The notes beneath the pieces are model-generated. The model ran no database searches. It was not told the origin of the DNA and saw only the letters and a program-made list of their open reading frames with translations. Below, in pieces: positions 6,514-15,442 of a DNA stretch of 64,000 nucleotides (position 1 is its first letter; every line of letters begins with the position of its first letter). Position numbers and translations under genes: made by a program. The stretch is from Candidatus Methanogranum gryphiswaldense (lineage in GTDB: Archaea; Thermoplasmatota; Thermoplasmata; Methanomassiliicoccales; Methanomethylophilaceae), in assembly GCA_019262145.1 (NCBI GenBank), contig CP076745.1:555093-619092 (forward strand), given 5' to 3'.

Positions 6514-9123
6514 TCAGATCTCTATGACGACCAGGATGTTACCGACCTGTATAGTGTCGACGGCCTTTCCGCCAAGCATGAGACGTTTCTCGACCTTGAA
6601 GAATTCCGGCCCGAGGGTTATATTCTCACCTTCGACATCCAATACCACCTGTCCGTTGGTAAGTTGTTTTGTGATGTCTTCGGGATCAGCGGAATTGAGT
6701 GCTGCGACAATGGCTTTTGCCTGGGCCTTGAATGCAGGTCCAAGTTTGCCATATTCGGGTTTCACTCCCACGATCTCTTCTTTGAGATCCGCCTTAGGCG
6801 CGATTATGACCTCTTTGGCCTTCGTGGTCTCCGAGATATCCGATTCGGTGTGTTTGAGGACCTTTGCCGCCTCTCCGACGAATTCTACTTTGGTAAGTTC
6901 CGCATTGAGCGGCATCTTGTTCTCTGATTTCCATGCGCGTATCGCAGCAAGGACCTCTGCCAGTGCATCACCGGAGACGAGGGCCGTTTGGTCCACGAAT
7001 ATAGGTGTAGGCCACGCGGTTAAGTGAATGCTGCTGTTCCCGTCATGGGCCTTGAAATGCTCCTGATAGACATCCTCTGTTATATGCGGCATGAATGGTG
7101 CCATGAGCTTCAGTGCTCCGAGGAAGACGTTGTAAAGTGTGTATTTCACAGCATCGTCATTCCTGGCCTTGACCATCTCTATGTAATTGTCAGCGAAGTC
7201 ATGCCATATGAATGCCTCAACATCTCTCATCGCCTTGTCGAACTGGTAGACCTCCAGATATTCTGTTGCCGATCTCACGACCTCGGAATATTTACTGATG
7301 ATCCATTTGTCCGATTCTCTGAGGCTGTCACAGGACTTGGGAACGTTGTCGAAGAAACGACCTACGAACTGACCTATGTTGAAGATCTTGTTGCAGAGTT
7401 TCCTTCCTCTTATGACATCCTTCTCTCTGAAGGCATGGTCAATACCGAGGGAACATGTTGCCGCATAGTACCTAAGAGCATCTGCTCCGTAGTTCTCGAT
7501 TATAGGTATGGGATTTATGACATTTCCAACGGATGAATGCATCGGCGTTCCGTCTGGAGCCATGATGAATCCATGTATCATTATGTCGTTCCACGGTTTG
7601 GAATGTGCTATTTGGTCGGATCTAAGGATCGAATAGAATGCCCAAGTCCTGATTATATCATGAGACTGGGGTCTCATGGACATCGGGAAGAGTTTCTTGT
7701 GTAGTTCGGGGTCTCTTTCCCAGTAGGTGTTGTACAATGCCGATCCAGATGAATCCATCCATGTGTCGAATACGTCCGTGCATCCGCACAGTTTTCCACC
7801 GCACTTGGGGCATTTTGGTACTGGGGGTTTATCATCCAGGGGGTCCACATAGCATTGTTCCTCCGTGGCACAGACCGCGTGTCCGCAGTCTTCGCATTCC
7901 CATAGGGGTATAGGTGTGGCGAATATGCGCTGTCTGCTCAGTACCCAATCCCATTCAAGCGAGTTGGTCCAGTCCTGAAGCCTTATCTTCATGAATTCTG
8001 GGAACCAGTTGATCTCATCTGCTCTCTTCAGGACCTCTTTCTTGAAATCGGTGGTCTTGAGGAACCATTGAGGGACCTGCAGGAATTCTATCGGGGTCTT
8101 GCATCTCCAACAGATGGAGACTTGCTGAGGGTTGTCCTTCTGTCTGACGAGTATGCCTTGTTCTCTCAGATCATTGATGGCCGCTTCTCTCGCATCCGCT
8201 ACGGGCATTCCTGCATATTTTCCGGCAAGTTCGGTCATTTTACCGCACTCGTCAATTCCCTTTTCCATCTCCAGGTGATATTTCATCACCCATTCCAGAT
8301 CCTCTTTGTCGCCTATAGTGCATATCATTACGTTACCGGTACCGTATGCGGGATCTACCTTGGGATCGGAGATGACCTTAACATGTCTTCCGTAGAGAGG
8401 GGTTATGAGTTCCTTTCCGATCAGATGCTGTTTGGTCTTATCGTCTGGATGTACTGCTACGACCTTACACGTGCATAGAAGTTCTGGTCTAGTGGTCGCG
8501 ACCAATATGTGGTCGTCCTCTCCGACGATCTGGAATTTTATAAAATTGAGTTTGTTGACATTGTCCTTGTATTCGACCTCTGCATCTGCAAGCGCGGTCA
8601 TACATCTGGGACACCAGTTCACCGGGAAGTTCGCTTTGTAAACGAGTCCTTTGTTGAACAATTTAATGAAGGACAGCTGTGTTATGCGCCTGTAATAAGG
8701 TGCGTCTGTCTGGTAATAGATGCTTGGATCCATGCTCTCTCCGAGTATCTCGAAGTGGTGGGTCATCTCGTCAATGAAACCATTGGCATAGTCGCTGCAT
8801 AATTTCCTGTATTCCTTTCTCGGAAGGTCCAGTTTTGTGATGTTGTATTTCTTTTCGACCTTGACCTCGATAGGCGTTCCGTTGACATCGAAACATAACG
8901 GGAAGAATACATTGTGACCGTTCATTCTCTTGTACCTTGCGGCAAAGTCGATCAGGGAGTATCCCGTGGCATGACCGAGGTGAAGGGATCCGGAAGTGTA
9001 TCTTGGTGGGTTGTCGATGCTGAAGACGGGTTTATTGGATTTAGGATCAAAGTGATAGACCTTTTCCTCTTTCCACATCTCCTGCCAACGTTTCTCGATG
9101 GTTGCAGAATCGTATTGTGACAT
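6514..9123 (-). CDS. valS: Valyl-tRNA synthetase
   Basis: 869 residues from the ATG at 9123, a class Ia synthetase that charges tRNA-Val. Visible are the HIGH-type motif (GSLHLGHA), a long CP1 editing insertion with GTGNVMICTIGDKEDLEW and ELAGKYAGM typical of ValRS, zinc cysteine pairs (CWRC, CEDC, CPKCGG), and DTWMDSSGSALY. The KMSKS site reads PMHSSVGN, so the usual first lysine is absent. A longer reading frame starts at 9168, but TATA-like sequence near 9150 favours the shorter starts at 9132 or 9123. Hairpins lie on both sides of the gene. Confidence 0.93.
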   Translation of the reverse strand: MSQYDSATIEKRWQEMWKEEKVYHFDPKSNKPVFSIDNPPRYTSGSLHLGHATGYSLIDFAARYKRMNGHNVFFPLCFDVNGTPIEVKVEKKYNITKLDLPRKEYRKLCSDYANGFIDEMTHHFEILGESMDPSIYYQTDAPYYRRITQLSFIKLFNKGLVYKANFPVNWCPRCMTALADAEVEYKDNVNKLNFIKFQIVGEDDHILVATTRPELLCTCKVVAVHPDDKTKQHLIGKELITPLYGRHVKVISDPKVDPAYGTGNVMICTIGDKEDLEWVMKYHLEMEKGIDECGKMTELAGKYAGMPVADAREAAINDLREQGILVRQKDNPQQVSICWRCKTPIEFLQVPQWFLKTTDFKKEVLKRADEINWFPEFMKIRLQDWTNSLEWDWVLSRQRIFATPIPLWECEDCGHAVCATEEQCYVDPLDDKPPVPKCPKCGGKLCGCTDVFDTWMDSSGSALYNTYWERDPELHKKLFPMSMRPQSHDIIRTWAFYSILRSDQIAHSKPWNDIMIHGFIMAPDGTPMHSSVGNVINPIPIIENYGADALRYYAATCSLGIDHAFREKDVIRGRKLCNKIFNIGQFVGRFFDNVPKSCDSLRESDKWIISKYSEVVRSATEYLEVYQFDKAMRDVEAFIWHDFADNYIEMVKARNDDAVKYTLYNVFLGALKLMAPFMPHITEDVYQEHFKAHDGNSSIHLTAWPTPIFVDQTALVSGDALAEVLAAIRAWKSENKMPLNAELTKVEFVGEAAKVLKHTESDISETTKAKEVIIAPKADLKEEIVGVKPEYGKLGPAFKAQAKAIVAALNSADPEDITKQLTNGQVVLDVEGENITLGPEFFKVEKRLMLGGKAVDTIQVGNILVVIEI

Positions 9124-9207
9124 GTCAAACATATGTGGGATATAACGCGAATAAAAAAATGTTGCCATTGGAACGTGTGTGCGCGCACAAGTGTTGAAGT
9201 TTGAAAA

Positions 9208-9224
9208 GAGGGGACTTGCCCCTC
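9208..9224 (-). terminator. Terminator after the four-CBS protein gene
   Basis: GAGGGG and CCCCTC pair over a five-base loop (9208-9224); on the minus strand this is followed by TTTTC. It begins 10 bases after the stop codon at 9234. Confidence 0.65.
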
Positions 9225-9233
9225 GTTTAGAGT

Positions 9234-10415
9234 TTATTTCTTTCTCTTTCTGAAGCTTACTCTGGAATCTTTGAGGTCGACGACCAGCGATTCTATCCTC
9301 TTCATGAGGTCGTTGTTGGCCTTTACAAGGTCCCAGTCTATTACCTTAGCGTTCACCGTTGTGCCGTCAATGAACAGTTTTCCGGTAAGGCTGTATTTCT
9401 TCTTTTCTCCGTCCTCATTATATCTTGAGACATGTATCGTCAAGGATTCTGGTTTGTAGATCTTGGAGATCTTCTTTACCTCATCCTCAATGTCTGCGTA
9501 CATGGCATCGGTGTAGATCTTATCCTCTTCCTCCAGACCGCTGATCTGGACAAATAACGATTCCCTTTCGCGGCATGATGATATAAGTTCAATTATATCG
9601 TATTCCGTGAGGATTCCAACGGTCTCGTTACCGTCCACGACAGGCAATGTGGAGAAGTGACGGCCGGTCATTACTGTGGCCGCATCCCCGATGTTGCTAT
9701 CCCATTCCACAGTCTGTACAGACGTGGTACATACAGATTCGATCGTGATCTGCATCTTGTTGTTCTTGTCGAAATCGCCGAAGAGCCTCTCGTTATCCTT
9801 CCAGAAGTTATCGATGATCTCTTTCATTCCGACTATACCTACAAGATTGTCGGCATTGTCCATCACGGGTATGGTCCTGATGTCCAGTCTCCTCATGATA
9901 TCGATGGCATCCTGGAGTAATGCATTTTCCCTCAGGAATTCCACAGGGGACGTCATTATCTCCCAGACCTTGATGTCCTTCAAAGCCTTCATGCGTCCGG
10001 CAATATCGATCAGACCTCTTCTGGATACCAATCCAATGACCTTTTTGCCGTTCAAGACGGGAAGTTGTCTGCAGTTGTTCATAACCATGTGTTCTGCGAT
10101 CTTAGTGATCTCCGTTTCAATGGTCAGTGTTGGCAGGTTGCGGATCATGTTCTTTACTTTTGTGTCTATAGTGAGGCTCCTTTTTTTGAGGATCGATCCA
10201 TAGCTGATCATTCCGGCATAGGCACCATCATCCACAACGGGTAATTCTTGGAAGCCTGTCTGCCTCATTTTGGACAGTGCATCCGCAACCCTGTCCTCCG
10301 ACCCGACGGTCGGGAATTCGGTGATCAAAATCTCTTCAACAGATATACTGTCGATCTGGGATCTTAGTATTGATAATTTCTTAAGATCTTCTAGGTCTTT
10401 AATTCCCAATTTCAC
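9234..10415 (-). CDS. Four-CBS-domain protein with a C-terminal ribosome-hibernation-like domain
   Basis: 393 residues. Four CBS motifs are visible (about 24-80, 85-140, 145-205, 222-280), each ending in a G(I/L/M)(V/I/L)-type strand followed by a charged helix; such pairs bind adenine nucleotides. The last 100 residues (FVQISGLEEED, LTIHVSRYNEDGEKKKYSL) look like the beta-alpha-beta fold of HPF/RaiA hibernation factors. Archaeal CBS-HPF proteins have been linked to 30S ribosome dimerisation, so energy-dependent ribosome silencing is a reasonable inference. The frame opens at GTG 10415, but a GAGGTG site is better spaced for the in-frame TTG at 10409. Confidence 0.8.
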   Translation of the reverse strand: MKLGIKDLEDLKKLSILRSQIDSISVEEILITEFPTVGSEDRVADALSKMRQTGFQELPVVDDGAYAGMISYGSILKKRSLTIDTKVKNMIRNLPTLTIETEITKIAEHMVMNNCRQLPVLNGKKVIGLVSRRGLIDIAGRMKALKDIKVWEIMTSPVEFLRENALLQDAIDIMRRLDIRTIPVMDNADNLVGIVGMKEIIDNFWKDNERLFGDFDKNNKMQITIESVCTTSVQTVEWDSNIGDAATVMTGRHFSTLPVVDGNETVGILTEYDIIELISSCRERESLFVQISGLEEEDKIYTDAMYADIEDEVKKISKIYKPESLTIHVSRYNEDGEKKKYSLTGKLFIDGTTVNAKVIDWDLVKANNDLMKRIESLVVDLKDSRVSFRKRKK

Positions 10416-10524
10416 ACCTCGTAATCAACATCGAGATATGGAAGATATAAAGGTTGGTCTAATGTCTGGCTTTATTTACATGTTTAATGTCGGACATAAT
10501 GGTATGATAATTGAAAATAATTGA

Positions 10525-10543
10525 AAGGGTTTACGATCCCTTC
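10525..10543 (-). terminator. Hairpin after glyS
   Basis: AAGGG and CCCTT pair over an eight- to nine-base loop; on the minus strand a TCAATTATTTTC run follows. It lies about 30 bases after the glyS stop codon. Confidence 0.45.
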
Positions 10544-10571
10544 GTTTTCACAAAGGTATTAAATATGTTAT

Positions 10572-12287
10572 TCAAAGACTGCTGAAAGGTTTGCCAGCGA
10601 TCAGGGAATCCACTATCTCCCCACATTTCTTAACTGGTATCCTTTTTTGCTGACTGGAGTCACGGTCCCTTATCGTCACAGTTCCCTTGTCCTTTCCGTC
10701 TAGGGTGTCATAGTCCACTGTGATGCACCAGGGGGTACCGATCTCATCCATACGAGCATATCTCTTGCCTATAGTTCCGGTCCCGTCATAGTAGGCTTCG
10801 ACACGATGGGTGTGTACGGTATCGTAGATCTCTGTCGCGATGGTATCAAGACCATCCTTTTCCATCAAGGGGAATACTCCTACCTTGATGGGTGCAACTT
10901 CGGGCTTGAGTCTCAATACAGCATAGCCTTTTTCCTCGTCGAAGGAATATGCATGCTCCAGTATCGAATAGAATATCCTGTCAAGTCCGTGTGAGGGTTC
11001 GATCACATGAGGTACTACACGCTCTCCTGAGATCTTCTCATTCACTTTGGCGATCTCAAAGAACTCATCTGTCAGGATGATCTCTTCTCCGTCAATCACT
11101 AATTTTAGCTTTCCGTTCTTTACATCAGAAGGCATCTTGGATTCCATGGCAACTGCGATGTCCTTGGCTTTTCCTTTGAATTTGGGCCCTAGTGCTTTGT
11201 GTTTGGCCTTGATCTTATCGATCTCGACCTCTTTTGGCTCATCGAACTTCTTGAAGTGTGTGAGGTCTGTTCCTGAGAACTCTGCATGACGTGACAGATC
11301 CCAGCACCCTCTGTCTGCGATGCCGGTTATCTCTATCCATCCGTACGATAGAAGTACCTCTGCATCCCAACAGTCTGCGGCATAGTGTGCCATTTCGTCT
11401 TTCAGATGTTGTCTGAATCTCAGTCTTTTTGGATCTATTCCGAGCCTTATCAGGAATTGTTTTGTCGTGTTGACGAAATATGCCAGGACCTTATTGGCTA
11501 TTATTCCCTTATCCACGGCTTCTTTGACAGTAATGGTTATTGTTTCCCCGGTTGTGTTGGGTACAAGTGTTATGAGTTCGTTCTCGATCTCAGGGTATCT
11601 GGACCAGTTCTTGTCTGTGGGATCGACGAAAAGTTCGACCTCCATCATATTGAACTCCCTCATTCTGATCATCCCCTGACGTGGAGCGATCTCATTTCTA
11701 TATCCTCTTCCGGTCTGAATAACACCCATTGGGAGTTTTTCCCTGTTATATCTGTAAAGATTGAGGTAGTTAACGAATATTCCTTGTGCTGTCTCAGGCC
11801 TCAGATATCCGACACGTGCGGAACCAGGTCCAATGGTTGTCTTGAACATAAGGTTGAATTCTTCTACCGGTCCAAGATTCCCTCCACATTCTGGACAGAC
11901 GACATTGTGTTTTACAAAGGCTTCGTCCAGTTGTTTTGGGGTAAGAACGTCTGCATTGTTGTAGAATTCTTTTACAAGATGATCCGCTCTGAAGGGAGAT
12001 TGGCATTTGGTGCAGTATGTTATGAGGTCAGCGAATTCGTCGACATGTCCTGATGCCTTGAAGACCTCTCTAGGATTAACGGTCTCCGAGTCTATCTCGA
12101 CGAAACCTTCTTTCCCTTTGTAGATGTTTCTCCAGACATCCACGATATTGTTCCTTAGACTGAAACCCGTAGGTCCGTAGTCAAACATTCCTGCGACCCC
12201 ACCGTAAAGTTCGAATGAGGGCCAGATGAATCCTCTGCGCTTGCAGATGGACATGAGATCGTTGGTGTCAATGTTGTTCTGTGTCAT
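10572..12287 (-). CDS. glyS: Glycyl-tRNA synthetase, archaeal/eukaryotic dimeric type
   Basis: 571 residues, a class II synthetase that charges tRNA-Gly. Features are the N-terminal ICKRRGFIWPSFELYGG, zinc-type pairs CTKC and CPECGG, motif 2 GRGYRNEIAPRQGMIRMREF (about residue 195), and motif 3 region PSHGLDRIFY, followed by an anticodon-binding domain (LKPEVAPIKVGVFPL). The length fits the archaeal alpha2 form. The ATG follows directly on the stop codon of the upstream CBS gene with no gap, so the two are cotranscribed and probably translationally coupled. The tRNA-Gly gene lies about 9 kb away. Confidence 0.96.
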   Translation of the reverse strand: MTQNNIDTNDLMSICKRRGFIWPSFELYGGVAGMFDYGPTGFSLRNNIVDVWRNIYKGKEGFVEIDSETVNPREVFKASGHVDEFADLITYCTKCQSPFRADHLVKEFYNNADVLTPKQLDEAFVKHNVVCPECGGNLGPVEEFNLMFKTTIGPGSARVGYLRPETAQGIFVNYLNLYRYNREKLPMGVIQTGRGYRNEIAPRQGMIRMREFNMMEVELFVDPTDKNWSRYPEIENELITLVPNTTGETITITVKEAVDKGIIANKVLAYFVNTTKQFLIRLGIDPKRLRFRQHLKDEMAHYAADCWDAEVLLSYGWIEITGIADRGCWDLSRHAEFSGTDLTHFKKFDEPKEVEIDKIKAKHKALGPKFKGKAKDIAVAMESKMPSDVKNGKLKLVIDGEEIILTDEFFEIAKVNEKISGERVVPHVIEPSHGLDRIFYSILEHAYSFDEEKGYAVLRLKPEVAPIKVGVFPLMEKDGLDTIATEIYDTVHTHRVEAYYDGTGTIGKRYARMDEIGTPWCITVDYDTLDGKDKGTVTIRDRDSSQQKRIPVKKCGEIVDSLIAGKPFSSL

Positions 12288-13130
12288 TCATTCCGCATTC
12301 CTTGTAAGTGCGCAAAGTACGTCGACATCATAAATCATTCCAACGAGTTCATCCTTGGTTCCGTGAACCGGAACCTGACCAAAGTCGTTCTGGAGCATCA
12401 TCTTGGCGACATCGTTGAGAGTTGTTTTCTTGAATACTGTCTGGGGGTCTTTGACCATGTAATCCCTGACTTTTCTATCATCGGACAGGTATTTTTCTGT
12501 CGCAGCGTAGAAAAGAGGCAATACATTCCTGTATCCTGCAAGTTCTGAGTCCTCTATTCCGAGTTTTGACATCGCCTCAGCATCTTTTGTCTGATCGCTG
12601 AAAAGATCACGGTCCGTAAGTATACCTACAAGTTTTCCGCGTGCATCAAGAACAGGTACTGCTGGAACATCGCTGATCCTCATTGCTGTGATCGTGTAAG
12701 CAAGGGGTTCATCGACATATGCAGTTACGCAGGTGGTCCTTATGACATCTTCTGCGGTCATTGTGGTCTTCATTTCCTTGACCTCCCTGAGAAGGTCGGT
12801 CGGAGTGATGATACCGACGAGTTTTCCATTTTCGACCACAGGCAATCTGTGTATCCTTTTTTCGGCGAATATTTTAGCTGCTTGAGAGATACTAGCAGTA
12901 GGCTCGATGGTTATGCAACCTTTCTTCATTATGAGAGAAAGTTGATCTTCATCGAATTTTCTGAATATGTCCCTTCTTGAGACTATTCCCATGAGTTTTC
13001 CGTCCGACGAACGGATGACCGGTAGACCGGTAAGCTTGTTTCTAACCATCATGTTGATCGCGTCGTTACGGCTACCTGGAACCTCGACGACGATCGGTGC
13101 TGCGGTCATTATGTCCGATACTGTCTTCAT
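12288..13130 (-). CDS. CBS-domain protein (four CBS motifs)
   Basis: 280 residues from the ATG at 13130, chosen because GGAGGT lies seven bases upstream; the frame extends to 13154 but would lose that site. Four CBS motifs fill the chain (about 1-55, 65-115, 125-180, 220-275). There is no catalytic domain, so it is probably a nucleotide-sensing subunit acting on a partner. It sits between a UspA gene and glyS in a tight minus-strand run (13135 stop, 13130 start; 12288 stop, 12287 start), suggesting energy-status control in the same operon as glyS. Confidence 0.85.
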   Translation of the reverse strand: MKTVSDIMTAAPIVVEVPGSRNDAINMMVRNKLTGLPVIRSSDGKLMGIVSRRDIFRKFDEDQLSLIMKKGCITIEPTASISQAAKIFAEKRIHRLPVVENGKLVGIITPTDLLREVKEMKTTMTAEDVIRTTCVTAYVDEPLAYTITAMRISDVPAVPVLDARGKLVGILTDRDLFSDQTKDAEAMSKLGIEDSELAGYRNVLPLFYAATEKYLSDDRKVRDYMVKDPQTVFKKTTLNDVAKMMLQNDFGQVPVHGTKDELVGMIYDVDVLCALTRNAE

Positions 13131-13134
13131 ATTA

Positions 13135-13506
13135 TTACCTCCATGACCTGACAACGACTACAGGACATGAGGCGTTCTTGATTACTGCCTTTGCTACGCT
13201 TCCGGTAAGGATCTTCTTCTTTCCGGACGTGCCCATGACTATGATGTCGTAATCCTTGGATTTTTCAAGTATGATATCTGAAGGAGAACCACTGAGTACC
13301 AAAGGTTCTACTTTGATGCCCGCTTCTGCACCTTTTGCTATGACCTTGTCGATTGCCTTTTTACTAGCAGGCGAATCTATTTTGTCGGTCACGTGCATGA
13401 CTGTGATATATCCTCCCGAGAGTTTTGCCAATGATAGTGCCTCTTCAACAGCACCATTTGCATAGCCGTCGATATCGACGGGCACAAGTATCTTTTGAAA
13501 ACCCAT
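13135..13506 (-). CDS. Universal stress protein (UspA family)
   Basis: 123 residues with the Usp fold: FQKILVPVDIDGYANGAV at the start and the ATP-binding signature GTSGKKKILTGSVAKAVI near residue 92 (GxxGx8-9GSVA), followed by CPVVVV. The ATP-binding residues are intact. It is about 26 residues shorter than its neighbour, mainly between strand 1 and the middle of the domain. First gene of the Usp-CBS-glyS run; it starts 51 bases after the other usp gene. Confidence 0.9.
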   Translation of the reverse strand: MGFQKILVPVDIDGYANGAVEEALSLAKLSGGYITVMHVTDKIDSPASKKAIDKVIAKGAEAGIKVEPLVLSGSPSDIILEKSKDYDIIVMGTSGKKKILTGSVAKAVIKNASCPVVVVRSWR

Positions 13507-13557
13507 GTGACCACACTCTGTATGCTTCGCTGTAAATGTGTATCCTTATAATAATAT

Positions 13558-14007
13558 TTAGGACGGGAAGTCAGGCTTCACAGAGGCGCTTATCACCATG
13601 ACGGGACAATGTGCCTTCTCGATCACTTTTTCTGCAACACTGCCCATCAGCACTTTTGTCATTCCCTTTTTTCCGAGGGTTCCCATGACCACCAGATCAA
13701 ATTTCTTCGACATGGTGACGATCACTTTTGCAGGTATTCCTTCAACGATCTCTGTTTCAGAATTTACATTTTCGTCTTCGCATCTCTTTTTTACGTAATC
13801 CGTGGCTGCCTTTCCTTCTGTCTCCAGCGTATCATATAGATTGATCACTGTGGAATCCATAGGCATGCTGGCATAGACGGATTGATCGAGAACATATATC
13901 GCTGTGACGGTGCCTCCGCTTAGTTTTGCCATCTGTATACTCTTTTCTATGGCATTCTTTGTGAATTCGCTGCCGTCCGTAGGGACTAGTATTTTTTTGA
14001 AGCTCAT
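13558..14007 (-). CDS. Universal stress protein (UspA family)
   Basis: 149 residues: SFKKILVPTDGSEFTKNAI at the start and the nucleotide-binding GTLGKKGMTKVLMGSVAEKVI near residue 109. Full-length Usp domain, expected to bind ATP and dimerise. The start overlaps the stop codon of the upstream amidohydrolase gene by four bases (14004-14007), so the two are coupled. The second Usp follows after about 50 bases. Confidence 0.92.
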   Translation of the reverse strand: MSFKKILVPTDGSEFTKNAIEKSIQMAKLSGGTVTAIYVLDQSVYASMPMDSTVINLYDTLETEGKAATDYVKKRCEDENVNSETEIVEGIPAKVIVTMSKKFDLVVMGTLGKKGMTKVLMGSVAEKVIEKAHCPVMVISASVKPDFPS

Positions 14008-15053
14008 TTATGTCTCACCGTTTGGTTTTTGTATGCGAATATTGGGTTATTGCAGGAAAGCATCCTGCCAACAGAAAGCGGTCCGTCACATGGCATGACC
14101 GTTAGTTCTGCTTTTCTCCCTATTTTCAAATCCAGGGCGTTATGGTTATATATTATCTTCCGTCCGTTGATAACCATCGGCCCCCATATATTGTCTGGGT
14201 CTCTGCCTTGTTTAACGGCGACATCCATGAATGCCCTTGTTTCTGCCCTCATGTCTGGGGTGCATAACATCGCATTGTCAGTTCCGATGGATATTTCGGC
14301 CCCACATCTTTCCATCCTGCCTATAGGTGGTATTTTACCAAAGAACATATTGGATCTGGTGCAAACTACAATTCCAACATCTGTCTCAGCACATTTCAGC
14401 ATATCGCTGTCAGAGGCCTCTGTCATATGGACCACGAAGGTCGGGTCCAGCGATAGTATCTCATCGATGTCCTCACGGATTCTCTCGCTTGCATGTATGG
14501 CAAAGATCTTCTGTCTTTCGCGGACCCTATCAGCTATCTTTTCGATATATTTGTGATCCATATCTGAAATGCTGGGCAATCCGATGCCATCTGCAACTTC
14601 AAGTATTGAATCCACTTCATCCTCATTGTATTCTGGAGAGATGGGGCGGCCGAGTATGATAGCGTTTGGTACTGCTTCTCTGAGAAGGAGACAACCTTTC
14701 AATCCTCCTTCTCTGAAATCGATGAAAGTTTTACACCCATATTCGTTCGATTTATCTGAAAAGTCCTTAATGGATGTTTTTATCTCGTTATCTGTTGCGT
14801 TGTTTAGATATCTGTGTTTAAGCCCGTTAGGTGGTGCTACGAGATCTTCAAGACTCATACCAGGTATTGTTTTTACTGCTCCGTCCGCACAGTGTGTGTG
14901 TGCGTTGATGATCATTGGGATAATTATTCCGCTGGCTAAAGGAACCACTGGGCATTTTTCATCTGATATATCGACAATGATCCCATCTTCTATGGCGATG
15001 TATCCATCTATGAGGTCTTTTCCGATGAGAATTTTGCCACAGAGATAATCCAT
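14004..15053 (-). CDS. Amidohydrolase-superfamily protein (archaeal, substrate unknown)
   Basis: 349 residues. Metal-site residues of the amidohydrolase barrel are visible: NAHTHCAD (HxH, about residue 50), FAIHASE (about 191), VVHMTE (about 207) and IGTDNAML (aspartate, about 266). A short beta-domain flanks the barrel at both ends. The arrangement resembles cytosine deaminase and TRZ/ATZ-type enzymes, but the substrate cannot be read. It is coupled to the UspA gene by a four-base overlap. The upstream region faces the ferredoxin gene. Confidence 0.82.
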   Translation of the reverse strand: MDYLCGKILIGKDLIDGYIAIEDGIIVDISDEKCPVVPLASGIIIPMIINAHTHCADGAVKTIPGMSLEDLVAPPNGLKHRYLNNATDNEIKTSIKDFSDKSNEYGCKTFIDFREGGLKGCLLLREAVPNAIILGRPISPEYNEDEVDSILEVADGIGLPSISDMDHKYIEKIADRVRERQKIFAIHASERIREDIDEILSLDPTFVVHMTEASDSDMLKCAETDVGIVVCTRSNMFFGKIPPIGRMERCGAEISIGTDNAMLCTPDMRAETRAFMDVAVKQGRDPDNIWGPMVINGRKIIYNHNALDLKIGRKAELTVMPCDGPLSVGRMLSCNNPIFAYKNQTVRHK

Positions 15054-15152
15054 ATTGCGTTAATGTTATGTCGGATATATAGGGAATTCGTGGCAGATCA
15101 CAATAAGTATTAATAAGGTGTTTTGAATTATAAGGCCTACAGGTGTACCCTA

Positions 15153-15317
15153 ATGGTAAAGGTAATCGAATCAGAGTGTGTCGCATGCGGAGCATGTGCC
15201 GACGTTTGCCCCCAGGATGCAATCACAGTTGATGATGTCGCAGTTATCAACTATGACAAATGTGTTGACTGCGGAGCATGCATCGACGAGTGCCCATCTT
15301 CGGCAATTGTTGAGTGA
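15153..15317 (+). CDS. 2[4Fe-4S] ferredoxin
   Basis: 54 residues from the ATG at 15153, with AGGTG seven bases upstream. Two clusters of cysteines are complete: CVACGACADVCP and CVDCGACIDECP, each binding one [4Fe-4S] cluster. This is a small clostridial-type electron carrier. It converges on a gene for a thioredoxin-reductase-like flavoprotein that may be its reductase. Confidence 0.96.
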   Translation: MVKVIESECVACGACADVCPQDAITVDDVAVINYDKCVDCGACIDECPSSAIVE

Positions 15318-15344
15318 TTAAGCTCAATATACGAAAAATTTTAT

Positions 15345-15366
15345 GGCAGTGACCCTGCCGTCTTTT
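15345..15366 (+). terminator. Terminator after the ferredoxin gene
   Basis: GGCAG (15345-15349) pairs with CTGCC (15355-15359) and is followed by GTCTTTTTTC. It begins 27 bases after the stop codon. Confidence 0.75.
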
Positions 15367-15442
15367 TTCTTTTTAAACTCATGACTAGCATGGTTCTTTG
15401 AAAAGGTGAATTTGGGCCGCAAGTTCTTAAAAAAATTAAGAT

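Noticed and set aside
14029-14556. 175-codon plus-strand frame opposite the amidohydrolase gene
   Set aside because: Antisense to a gene with clear metal-site motifs and a coupled start.
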